64,000 nucleotides of DNA from CBDCYN01 sp965224205 (lineage in GTDB: Bacteria; Planctomycetota; Phycisphaerae; Phycisphaerales; Phycisphaeraceae): contig CBDCYN010000032.1 of NCBI GenBank assembly GCA_965224205.1, positions 175,585 to 239,584 of the forward strand, read 5' to 3'. Made by a program: the position numbers and the translations under genes. Of this stretch, positions 36,682-44,156 are shown piece by piece; the stretch's first letter is position 1, and every line of letters starts with the position of its first letter. The notes under the pieces were generated by a model. It had not been told where the DNA came from and made no database searches. It saw only the letters and a program-made list of their open reading frames with translations.

Positions 36682-38163
36682 TTTCCGAACTCTCTCGTCG
36701 TCCGGCCAGTCCGCCACGCGAATGCCACCGTCATCGTCCGAGATGATGCGGAACAGCGGCGCGAAGTGGTCTTTCGGCAGCACGCCGAGCACCTTCTTGC
36801 CGCTCAGGTCCACAGCCACAGCGTCCACCGTCATCTGAACGAGATTCCGGCGCTCTTCGGCGGTCATGTGCGGCCATAGCTCGTGGACATCGGCAAGCAC
36901 CGTCCCTGCCGCCACAGCGCCTCTGGTGGCATCCGGTCGCGGTAGCGCGGCCAGCTCGTGCTCAGCGTCGGCCACTGCACTCTTCGCCGATTCCTCGTCG
37001 AGCACACCCGCGAGATAGCCGTGCCGCGCTCGTTCGATTCGGGCTTCGAGCCGCTGACGCGTGGCGGCAGTTCCGTCTGGCTCGCGCTCGGACGCCAGCA
37101 CTTCCACTCGCTCGCGCCACTGGGTCGGTAGACGGATGGCCGCGAAGACCGATGCGAGTTGGTCCTCGACCGTCTCACCTCGCACCGAGCCCTTGCGGTC
37201 CGGACAGCCAACGTCGCGGCTCCGACTGCTGCAGCGGTAGTAGCTGAACTTCTGGCTCCGAGTTGAATTCACGTGCAACGGCGAGCCACACGAGGCACAG
37301 AATCCAGTCCCACTCAGCATGTACGGACGCGGCATCGCGGTCGCTCGTGACCGTGGCCGTCGGGCCCGCGCTTCACGTATCCGCTGCACCCGCTCGAATA
37401 GGTCACGTTCGATGATGGCGTCGTGCAGTCCTTCGCGAACGAACTCGCCTTTGTAGATTATGTCTCCGACGTAGAAGCGGTTCGCCAGGAGCGAGCGGAC
37501 CGTCTTCTGGCCGAACGTGCTGTAGCCCCTCTTGGACCGAGGCACCATACCCCGTGAATTCAGCCGGTCCGCAATTCGATTGAGTGACACGTCTCCGGCG
37601 GAATATCTCTCGAAGGCGTCCCGGATGGCTTCAGCCTCCGACGGAACCACTGCGGGTGGGTTCTGGGGTCCAGCGCTGAGGTAGCCAAAGGGAATATCCC
37701 CGACCGGTAGTCCCTTGCGCGCCCGAGTTCGCCAAGCCTTAGTCGTCTTCACTGAGAGGTCCAGTGAGTAGTACTGCGCGTTGAGGTCGAGCATCCCCCG
37801 CATCAAGAAGGCCGCAGGGCTGTCGTCGTTCGTCGCGGCCTCGTCGTGGGACCAGACACGTACGCCCCGCGCCTTTAAGAGCTGTTCGTAGACAGCGGCG
37901 TCCCCGACGTTCCGGGCGTAGCGGTCACGCCGTAGCACCAGCACAAACTCGAACCGACCCTCTTCGGCGTCGGCCACCATCCGCATGAACGCCGGACGCT
38001 TCTTCGCGTCTGTGGCGGAGAAGCCTGCATCTTCGTAGATGTCTTCGACGGTCCAACCCTCACGGACCGACCAGGCGAGGAGCGCCTCTCGTTGCGTATC
38101 GAGGGAGTGGCCCTGTACCTGCTCGTCCGAGCTGACGCGGATGTAGATGGCAACTCTGGTCAC
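36640..38163 (-). CDS. Large serine integrase
   Basis: This 507-residue recombinase has the resolvase domain (AIYIRVSSDEQVQGHSLDTQ, catalytic Ser about residue 11; RRDRYARN with D80, R81, R84), the recombinase domain (residues 155-255; VPFGY-like DIPFGYL, RSLLANRFYVGDI) and a zinc ribbon (C289, C292, C311, C320). A C-terminal coiled part is short. The last residues WRPRADSNRRSPP come from the antisense of the tRNA-Asp gene and the stop from its anticodon arm. It overlaps the upstream 65-residue gene by four bases. Active-site residues are intact, so the enzyme should work. Confidence 0.93.
   Translation of the reverse strand: MTRVAIYIRVSSDEQVQGHSLDTQREALLAWSVREGWTVEDIYEDAGFSATDAKKRPAFMRMVADAEEGRFEFVLVLRRDRYARNVGDAAVYEQLLKARGVRVWSHDEAATNDDSPAAFLMRGMLDLNAQYYSLDLSVKTTKAWRTRARKGLPVGDIPFGYLSAGPQNPPAVVPSEAEAIRDAFERYSAGDVSLNRIADRLNSRGMVPRSKRGYSTFGQKTVRSLLANRFYVGDIIYKGEFVREGLHDAIIERDLFERVQRIREARARRPRSRATAMPRPYMLSGTGFCASCGSPLHVNSTRSQKFSYYRCSSRSRDVGCPDRKGSVRGETVEDQLASVFAAIRLPTQWRERVEVLASEREPDGTAATRQRLEARIERARHGYLAGVLDEESAKSAVADAEHELAALPRPDATRGAVAAGTVLADVHELWPHMTAEERRNLVQMTVDAVAVDLSGKKVLGVLPKDHFAPLFRIISDDDGGIRVADWPDDERVRKWRPRADSNRRSPP
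36658..36681. repeat. Left attachment repeat
   Basis: These are the last 24 bases of the tRNA-Asp gene, shared exactly with the right end. They also code the last residues of the integrase on the other strand. Confidence 0.88.
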
Positions 38164-38357
38164 GGCTGACCTCCCTGCCTCCGCGCGACACCAGCCAGCA
38201 AACCGGCCAGCCCCTCGACGTTCTGCTGTTGCTGCCGCAGGAACACGACGTATTCAAACCACGTCGCGTCGCCGACCAGCGGACGCACCAGCGGTTCAAC
38301 GGCTTCTGGCGGTCCGGGATAGGGGCGGGGTCCGGTGTCGAAGTCACGTGTCGTCAT
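38160..38357 (-). CDS. Small protein upstream of the integrase
   Basis: This 65-residue protein starts at MTTRDFDTGPRPYPGPPEA and has a strong ribosome site (AAGGGGGTGAC) close to the ATG. It overlaps the integrase start in ATGA, so the two are probably co-translated. The middle (ATWFEYVVFLRQQQQNVEGLAGLLAGVARR) is a likely amphipathic helix. No family is recognised. A helper of the integrase, such as a directionality factor, is only a guess from position. Confidence 0.6.
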   Translation of the reverse strand: MTTRDFDTGPRPYPGPPEAVEPLVRPLVGDATWFEYVVFLRQQQQNVEGLAGLLAGVARRQGGQP

Positions 38358-38440
38358 GTCACCCCCTTGAGTTCGGGGTGACATGACACATGCACCGTTT
38401 CGCGTGTCAGGTGACATGTCAGCCGATGCCGTGACATCAC
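38356..38440. promoter_or_regulatory. Hairpin and TGACATG motif cluster at the start of the integrase operon
   Basis: CATGTCACCCC and GGGGTGACATG (from 38,356 to about 38,384) are a perfect 11-bp inverted repeat. In the minus-strand mRNA it would pair the ribosome site and AUG of the 65-residue gene. Further copies follow: TGACATGTCA (self-complementary, about 38,411) and GTGACATCAC. The cluster could be a protein operator, an RNA switch, or both. Confidence 0.65.
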
Positions 38441-40407
38441 GCTGCACCGCCCCGCGCCGCCGCCCCTTTTTCCGTCAACGTGTAGCGGTGCGGCCGCTCG
38501 CTCCGGTCGACGTAGATGAGCCCTTCGCGCTCCAGGTCGTCGAGCGCGCGCCTGAGCGTCGATTCGCTACCGAGACCCGTCGCCACGACAACAGCCTCTA
38601 GTTCTTGGCGTGTCTTCGCCTCGTCCGGCTCGGTGCTCAGCGTGTCGAGCACCATGTCGCGAATCGCCGTCCGCGCATCCCCGTCCCGCTCAGCCTGGTC
38701 ACGGCGCACGTACTCGCCGTCAACGAGTTCGACGATGAAAACCCCATCATCCCCAAAGACTCGATGCCGTCCGAGTACCTCGACCCGTCGTCGATTGGAT
38801 GGACCGTGACCGCCCGGTTTCGAGATGCGGACGATGTTGTCCACGAGCGCCGTGAACGCGCTGCTTCCACGGCCCGAGAGTTCTATCGAGCCGCCGGACT
38901 TCCGGTCGTGGCGGACAACGAGCACGCCCAAATTGTCCTCGCGCGCGGTGGCGATGAGCGGCGCGAGCCAGCGCTGCGCGGTCGATGAGTTGTTCTCGTC
39001 GTCGCCATCGGCCTGCGCCCAGTGTGGAAGCGTGTCAACGACGATGAGGTGGGCTCCGTATGCGTCTGCCCTCGCACGGACGTCCGCAACGATGTCGAAC
39101 CAAGCCTCGTCGGCCCCGTAGTCACGGACACGAATGTGCAAATCGTCGTTCTCGGCAAGCCCCACGTCGTGAAGGCTGGCCGCGAAGCTCGCTCCTTCTT
39201 CGGTGAGGTAGATGACGCGCACCGAGTCGAGCCGGTCACCGAGGAACTCACCGCCGTGTATGAGTTCAGCAAGCATGTGCAACGTGAACGTCGTCTTCCC
39301 TACCTTGGGGTTCGCGGACAGCTCCGTCACCAGACCGCGTCCCGTGATGCCGGGAACCAGCCAGTCGATGCGCGGGGGCGTGTATGCCGAGAACTCGCGC
39401 GCAGTGAACCAGATTGGAGGCTTGTCCTCGGGCTCTGGCGCGCTTGGCTCGGATTCTCCTAGCTCGGGCATCGGGTGCTTCTGCAGCGCCTTGAGCGCGA
39501 TGCGCATGAACTCCTTGGAGGTGCGCCACTTGTCCAGCCCAATGTGGTCATGCAACCACCAGACATTGGCGGCGAGGTCCTCGGCAGTCGCGACCGTGTC
39601 GCTCGCGATGTACGCCTCCGCGATCAGCATTCCAAGCTCGTACGTGAGGTCGCTGCGCTCAGCTCCAGGTTCGGGTCTGAGGTTGCCGAAGGCGTAGCTC
39701 TTCAGCTTGAGGCTGACCCGCGGATTGGTTTGGAACCGCTCCGGTAGGGGGCTCGGTGACACCGAAGGATCGTCCAAGGGCGTGACCGTCAGCTCATCGG
39801 CGAAACTCACCTCGACGCCGAACGCACGAAACAATCGGCCCACGATCGGGCGGAGGTCTCCAAACGATGCGACCGGCGTGGCTGTGTCGACCCACATGTA
39901 GCAGCGACCGTTTGCTCCACGACTCGGCGCGGCCACGACGTATTGGCCGTCCCCGCGTACTTCCCCGAGGTGCTCGCCGCGCTGGTTGGTCAGGTTGAAG
40001 CCGCGCGTGCTGTCACTCGTCGTCACATATAGGTGCAGTCCACCGCTCGGGGTCGTCGCGGTCAGTGTTCGCTCCGCGATGCCGCTGGCGAGCATCAGCT
40101 CCGCGACGGGGACTTGGTCCACATCGATGACCATCAGTCCACCAGAGACGGCACCAAGTGCCACGCCCACGTTCAGATCGAATGGCCACGCCGCTATCTC
40201 ATCAATGTCCTTCGTCGCGCCCTTGACGCTGTGGCTCCACTCATTCGGGTGCTTGCCGGGGGACAGGCAGTCGGGACCAAACGGACACGCGCAGAACCTA
40301 TCCTTGAGTGGCCAGACCGCGAGCATCGACCAACCCTGCTGAGCGAGCTGTATCGCCGCGTCGCGGGGTCGTGCCGCAGACCTTGTCGAATCGGGTACTT
40401 GAGTCAT
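38437..40407 (-). CDS. Prim-Pol / RepA-like helicase replication protein
   Basis: This 656-residue protein has an N-terminal bifunctional primase-polymerase domain: a Cys-rich CACPFGPDCLSPGKHP (39-54), catalytic DVD in LMVIDVDQ (95-97), SGGLHLYV (His125) and GEVRGDGQYVVAAPS (148-162). A RecA-fold NTPase of the RepA/AAA_25 type follows: ANPKVGKTTF (Walker A, 365-374), LIVVDTLPHWA (Walker B, 454-464), VLVVRHDRK and RGSSAFTALVDN. The end (585-648) is a winged helix (ESTLRRALDDLEREGLIYVDR). Such fusions replicate plasmids, phage satellites and ICEs. It suggests the element replicates when excised. Confidence 0.9.
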   Translation of the reverse strand: MTQVPDSTRSAARPRDAAIQLAQQGWSMLAVWPLKDRFCACPFGPDCLSPGKHPNEWSHSVKGATKDIDEIAAWPFDLNVGVALGAVSGGLMVIDVDQVPVAELMLASGIAERTLTATTPSGGLHLYVTTSDSTRGFNLTNQRGEHLGEVRGDGQYVVAAPSRGANGRCYMWVDTATPVASFGDLRPIVGRLFRAFGVEVSFADELTVTPLDDPSVSPSPLPERFQTNPRVSLKLKSYAFGNLRPEPGAERSDLTYELGMLIAEAYIASDTVATAEDLAANVWWLHDHIGLDKWRTSKEFMRIALKALQKHPMPELGESEPSAPEPEDKPPIWFTAREFSAYTPPRIDWLVPGITGRGLVTELSANPKVGKTTFTLHMLAELIHGGEFLGDRLDSVRVIYLTEEGASFAASLHDVGLAENDDLHIRVRDYGADEAWFDIVADVRARADAYGAHLIVVDTLPHWAQADGDDENNSSTAQRWLAPLIATAREDNLGVLVVRHDRKSGGSIELSGRGSSAFTALVDNIVRISKPGGHGPSNRRRVEVLGRHRVFGDDGVFIVELVDGEYVRRDQAERDGDARTAIRDMVLDTLSTEPDEAKTRQELEAVVVATGLGSESTLRRALDDLEREGLIYVDRSERPHRYTLTEKGAAARGGAA

Positions 40408-40541
40408 CGTCGCGCCCTACGCCTGCGTGACGTAGTGGACGATTCTCTGCCGCTACGCCTGGTTCAGCAGCAGCGATGCGGAGACCCAGGCGCTGCGCCC
40501 CGCATCGCCGCGCTGCTATTCAGGGATACTTGGGGGCGAGA

Positions 40542-40570
40542 AAACTTGCAACCCATAGCAATTTGTAAGT
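40542..40570. promoter_or_regulatory. Inverted repeat, possible operator
   Basis: AACTTGCAA and TTGTAAGTT are inverted arms with one mismatch and an 11-bp spacer in an AT-rich stretch, about 135 bp above the rep start. Confidence 0.5.
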
Positions 40571-40612
40571 TACGTTTTGTTTCGACAGAAGAGCGCAATA
40601 TCTGAGGGAGCA

Positions 40613-40630
40613 GCATATCAGGTGATATGC
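40613..40630. promoter_or_regulatory. Perfect 18-bp palindrome, possible operator
   Basis: GCATATCA-GG-TGATATGC is perfectly symmetric apart from its two central bases. Its size and place between the rep gene and the recombinase-like gene suggest a repressor or replication protein site. Confidence 0.6.
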
Positions 40631-40709
40631 TCGTTTACTGTCAAGGTTGCTAGGGGATTTTCAGGCGACGCTTTCAGAGTCGGATCGAAGCAGACACTGA
40701 GCTAGCGAC

Positions 40710-41348
40710 TCAGCGTTCCGCAGACCTCAACACACTAGCGACGCTGCTCGGATACCAGACTCGACCGCCCTGTGAACCACGGATGCCGTCGGCCGTGAGT
40801 CCTTCGGCGATCTGCGCCAGCGTCAGCCCGTGCTCTCGCTCCGTCACGATGCGGTCGATGGTCTCCGGAGCTGTGCGGACCCGACGGCCCACCCGGCCAC
40901 CGCGGGAGCTGGTCGCCAGCAACGACTCACCGGCCAGGGCAGACCGTGATTCGCGCTGCCATCGGAGAAGCCGCAACCACGACTCGGCATCCCGCTCGCC
41001 CTCGGCCGTCGCGGTGTCAACGTAGGGCGAGAGCGAGACCAGAGCCCATCCGTGCCGCTGCGCCCGGTTCAGCAGCGAAGCCAGCGCTGTGGTCGAACGC
41101 GTGAGGTAGCCGAGGCTGGCGACGACCAGCGCGTCCCGCCTGTGCTCGCGGAGTTCGTCGAGAGCGCCAGACAGACCCGCAGTGGTGTGGTTGGCCGTCG
41201 TGCGGTCGTCGTCGGCGACCCAGAGCGCATGCCATCCACGGTCATCGGCCACCGCCCCGATGCGCTGGCGCTGTGACCCGTGGCCCCCGCCGGAGTAAGC
41301 ACGCTCAGCCCGGGGACTACTGGTGTAGCCAATGACGCGGCGCGTCAT
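40710..41348 (-). CDS. Serine recombinase homologue with degraded active site
   Basis: This 212-residue protein has a resolvase-like N-domain and a C-terminal HTH (HGLTLAQIAEGLTADGIRGSQGGRVWYPSSVASVLR, as in resolvases). In the N-domain the usual RVST motif is VIGYTSSPRAER: the Arg before Ser is replaced by Thr, though a Ser remains. The DRLGRS motif is SLGYLTRS, so the Asp and first Arg are lost (Gly, Tyr) and only the last Arg is kept. It is therefore unlikely to cut DNA. It could bind att or regulate the integrase. The stop is in the flank of the control region. Confidence 0.75.
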   Translation of the reverse strand: MTRRVIGYTSSPRAERAYSGGGHGSQRQRIGAVADDRGWHALWVADDDRTTANHTTAGLSGALDELREHRRDALVVASLGYLTRSTTALASLLNRAQRHGWALVSLSPYVDTATAEGERDAESWLRLLRWQRESRSALAGESLLATSSRGGRVGRRVRTAPETIDRIVTEREHGLTLAQIAEGLTADGIRGSQGGRVWYPSSVASVLRSAER

Positions 41349-42013
41349 TTCACCAACTCTCCAATTGCTGTAATCGACTCGTTCTCAACTAGGCCCAGGT
41401 ATCTACCCACCGGGATGGTGCGCTTCGCCGAGACTCCGGCTCCAACTTTGTGGCGGGGGGTGGGTTGGGATTCTGCGAGGGGTACTGCGCACCGTGACCC
41501 GTTGGCCGTGAGGTGCACTGCGCACGTGTACCCGTGTGACCCGGCTGTGGAACCGCACTGCTCCCTGAGTCGAGGGGGCCGGGATGGGCGGCGTTCGGCG
41601 AGAGAAGGGGGGATGGTGCGCTTCGCCGAGACTCCGGCTCCAACTTTGTGGCGGGGGGTGGGTTGGGATTCTGCGAGGGGTACTGCGCACCGTGACCCGT
41701 TGGCCGTGAGGTGCACTGCGCACGTGTACCCGTGTGACCCGGCTGTGGAACCGCACTGCTCCCTGAGTCGAGGGGGCCGGGATGGGCGGCGTTCGGCGAG
41801 AGAAGGGGGGATGGTGCGCTTCGCCGAGACTCCGGCTCCAACTTTGTGGCGGGGGGTGGGTTGGGATTCTGCGAGGGGTACTGCGCACCGTGACCCGTTG
41901 GCCGTGAGGTGCACTGCGCACGTGTACCCGTGTGACCCGGCTGTGGAACCGCACTGCTCCCTGAGTCGAGGGGGCCGGGATGGGCGGCGTTCGGCGAGAG
42001 AAGGGGGATAGCG
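41349..42013. other. Non-coding region dominated by the 198-bp repeats
   Basis: Several long open frames on both strands run through the repeats, only because the unit is 198 bp (a multiple of three) and lacks stops in those frames. I see no convincing gene here. Confidence 0.7.
41413..42006 (+). repeat. Three perfect 198-bp tandem repeats
   Basis: Units begin at 41,413, 41,611 and 41,809 and look identical by eye. Each contains two ACTGCGCAC motifs and two GTGACCCG-like motifs, plus similar ends (GGATGGTGCGCTTCGCCGAG and GGATGGGCGGCGTTCGGCGA). This could be an iteron-type origin for the rep gene, a recombinase binding array, or a recent duplication. Confidence 0.9.
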
Positions 42014-42595
42014 CTAGAGATCAAGAATCTGGCGCTTCTTCTGTTGGAACTCATCCTCAGTGACGATTCCACGGTCGCGCAGTGAGGCTAGCTTCTCAAG
42101 CTGGTCGAGGGGGGACGACGCAGCGGTGCTGCTCGGCGGACTTGGGTCAGAGCGACGGCGGTCGATCTCGGTTCTGATCGTTTCGAATTCGCGGGCATGC
42201 TTCCGGCCGAACGTTACCGAGTTCTCATCTGACTGCGCGTTGAACGTTCCGCCTTTCGATTCACGCGCCCCTGGGAACGTGAACTGGATATAACCCAACC
42301 CCATCAAACCCGGCGACTTGATCTGGATGGATGTGATGTCCGAGATGCGGATGTCCTTTTCACCCATGCCCCCCTGAGCGAATCGCGCGCGCAATCCCTT
42401 GCGAGTGATCCGTACCCGGTCCGCATGTAATTCGAGCTGCCCGTTCTTGCCTTCTGCACGCAGGACCGGTTGCTGGGGAATGGCACTCCCCACCTCCGGC
42501 GACCCGGTTGCGGCTTCGTGCCCACAGCGCGCGCAGGCTCGCCAGCCCGGCCCCAGGGCAGCGCCACATGCTGAACAATTCCGCTGAGTCGTCAA
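42014..42595 (-). CDS. Zinc-ribbon / SHOCT-domain protein
   Basis: The 193-residue protein opens with a zinc ribbon (NCSACGAALGPGWRACARCGHE), followed by a PH-like/DUF4429-type domain (GQLELHADRVRITRKGL, IRISDITSIQIKSPGLMGLGYIQFTFPG, VTFGRKHAREFETIRTEI) and a C-terminal SHOCT helix pair (DQLEKLASLRDRGIVTEDEFQQKKRQIL). Such proteins are common in phages and Actinobacteria, with no settled role. It is divergent from the phage-like genes by 71 bp. Confidence 0.8.
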   Translation of the reverse strand: MTTQRNCSACGAALGPGWRACARCGHEAATGSPEVGSAIPQQPVLRAEGKNGQLELHADRVRITRKGLRARFAQGGMGEKDIRISDITSIQIKSPGLMGLGYIQFTFPGARESKGGTFNAQSDENSVTFGRKHAREFETIRTEIDRRRSDPSPPSSTAASSPLDQLEKLASLRDRGIVTEDEFQQKKRQILDL

Positions 42596-42666
42596 ACTGT
42601 ACCCGCCGCCATGGGATGCATGCCTCGTTTCTCCCGAATATCTTACAGCAATGGAAGGGATATTTC

Positions 42667-42954
42667 ATGCCACCTTCGAGGCTTACGAATCTCCGAGTTA
42701 AAAGGGTCTCATTGGTTGACCAAGGAGCGGACCAAGACGCACACATCGCGTTCTGGAAGAGGGGCAACACCGTGGTCGAATCAGAGAACCCGGAAGACGG
42801 TATCGAGCGCATCGCGAAGTCGATTCTCGACCGGACGCCATGGGGTCAGCTCACCCCGGAGCAGGCTTACGCAGCGGCGCTCGACACGCCGGAGGGCAAG
42901 GAGTTCTACACGCGTTACCGAGATGAGCACGCCCAGCTCCGTGTGGACGACTAG
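42667..42954 (+). CDS. Phage-like small protein (capsid-gene N-terminus type)
   Basis: The 95-residue protein starts at an ATG preceded by AAGGGA. The start LTNLRVKRVSLVDQGADQDAHIAFWKRG resembles the N-terminus of phage head scaffold or XkdF-type proteins (xVSLVDxxANxxAxxxLxKR). The rest (SILDRTPWGQLTPEQAYAAAL, EGKEFYTRYRDEHAQL) is helical. It is too short for a complete capsid protease, so it may be a remnant or a repurposed satellite gene. The link is a visual one only. Confidence 0.5.
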   Translation: MPPSRLTNLRVKRVSLVDQGADQDAHIAFWKRGNTVVESENPEDGIERIAKSILDRTPWGQLTPEQAYAAALDTPEGKEFYTRYRDEHAQLRVDD

Positions 42955-42957
42955 AAC

Positions 42958-43356
42958 ATGGCAACCGACACAGTCACCACGTTCTCCAACCGCCTGACCA
43001 TCGACGGCAAGAAGTTCGGCGGCGTGCGGTTCTATCCGGGTGACCGCATCCCCGAAGACATCGACCCAGTGCTCCTCCAGAAGCTCCGGAACATCGGCTG
43101 GGTTCATGAGGTGCCAGCTGGTCAGTGGGAGCCCCCGACTGATGACGTTGTCGCCGCGCGTGCGGAACGACTCGAAGCCGCCGAACGCGAACGACACGCG
43201 GAGGAAGAGCGGCAGCAGCGGCTACTCGAAGAGCGCCAGCGAGACCCGGTGTGGCAAGCGGAGCAGCAAGTAGAGGAAGCAGACGCGGCCGTTCGTGCCG
43301 CTGAGCGCGCTCGGTCCGAGGCGATTCGAGAGCGGAATCGACTCCTGTCACCGTAG
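42958..43356 (+). CDS. Phage-like small coiled-coil protein
   Basis: The 132-residue protein begins three bases after the previous stop. The N-terminal half (RLTIDGKKFGGVRFYPGDRIPEDIDPVLLQKLRNIGWVHEV) looks like small phage head-tail proteins, and the second half is a charged coiled coil (ERLEAAERERHAEEERQQRLLEERQRDP). The family is not recognised. It may be co-transcribed with the methyltransferase genes. Confidence 0.5.
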   Translation: MATDTVTTFSNRLTIDGKKFGGVRFYPGDRIPEDIDPVLLQKLRNIGWVHEVPAGQWEPPTDDVVAARAERLEAAERERHAEEERQQRLLEERQRDPVWQAEQQVEEADAAVRAAERARSEAIRERNRLLSP

Positions 43357-43469
43357 GAGCACGGACCGACGTAGACTGGGGATTGGTGCTCGCGCGAGGT
43401 AGGCTCTGGTCGTCGCCAGCTAGGCAGCGTGGCAGGGGTGACTACGGCCGCAGACCAGCGGTACCGCTG

Positions 43470-44156
43470 ATGTCGCGAGGTGGTGCCTCGATGCTCTCTC
43501 AAGACGAACTAGTCAAGTCGAAGCAACGCGTCGCCGACCACGGCGAGGTTTTCACCCCGAGTTGGCTGGTCGAAGCGATGCTCGATCTCGTGAAAGAGGA
43601 AACCGAGCGGATCGACTCCCGATTCCTCGAGCCCGCGTGCGGGAGCGGAAACTTCCTCATCCAGGTCCTCCGGCGCAAGCTCGCCGCCGTCGAGTTCAAG
43701 TACGGACGGTCAAAGTTCGATCGGCGACACTATGCGCTGCTCGCACTCATGAGCATCTACGGTATCGAGCTGTTGACGGACAACATCGCGGAGTGCCGTG
43801 CGAACGTTCTCGAGGTTCTCACCGAGTACATGGACGTCAGTGAGTCGGACGACATGTATCGCGCCGCGTCCTACGTGCTGTCACAGAATCTCGTCCACGG
43901 TGACGCACTGACGATGCGCACACATGACGATCAGGCGATCCGCTTTGCCGAGTGGGGCTACCTCGGCAGAGGCAAGTTCCAGCGACGCGACTTCAGTCTC
44001 GACACGCTCGCTCAGTCATCGGCCTTCAGCGCGGAGGGCCAACTCTTCGCCCTACTTGGTCGGCACGACATCTTCCAGCCAGTCAAGGATTACCCCCCTC
44101 TAACGGTAAGCGAACTCGCAATCGCATTCGACGGCCCACAACGAGAGGCCGTATGA
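43470..44156 (+). CDS. Methyltransferase-like protein A, no catalytic NPPY motif
   Basis: The start may be 43,470 or the ATG at 43,491. The protein (about 228 residues) resembles N6-adenine DNA methyltransferases: motif X VADHGEVFTPSWLVEAML, motif I RFLEPACGSGNFLIQVL (SAM binding), motif II YGIELLTDN and motif III LVHGDALTM. The segment where NPPY should be reads IRFAEWGYLGRGKFQRRDF, so motif IV is absent and the protein should not methylate alone. Its stop overlaps the next start in ATGA, implying coupled expression. It may be a structural partner of gene B. Confidence 0.82.
   Translation: MSRGGASMLSQDELVKSKQRVADHGEVFTPSWLVEAMLDLVKEETERIDSRFLEPACGSGNFLIQVLRRKLAAVEFKYGRSKFDRRHYALLALMSIYGIELLTDNIAECRANVLEVLTEYMDVSESDDMYRAASYVLSQNLVHGDALTMRTHDDQAIRFAEWGYLGRGKFQRRDFSLDTLAQSSAFSAEGQLFALLGRHDIFQPVKDYPPLTVSELAIAFDGPQREAV

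Larger units (their letters stand above)
40408..40709. other. Control region between the rep gene and the recombinase-like gene
   Basis: This AT-richer 300-bp region lies upstream of the rep gene on the minus strand. It holds two inverted repeats (next two entries). No gene is supported. Confidence 0.6.

Noticed and set aside
41413..42006. Possible CRISPR array
   Set aside because: Units are 198 bp and contiguous without unique spacers. No cas genes are nearby.
41280..42072. Several long open frames on both strands with three repeated 66-residue blocks
   Set aside because: They arise from the 198-bp repeat being a multiple of three. No family, start signal or codon pattern supports a gene.
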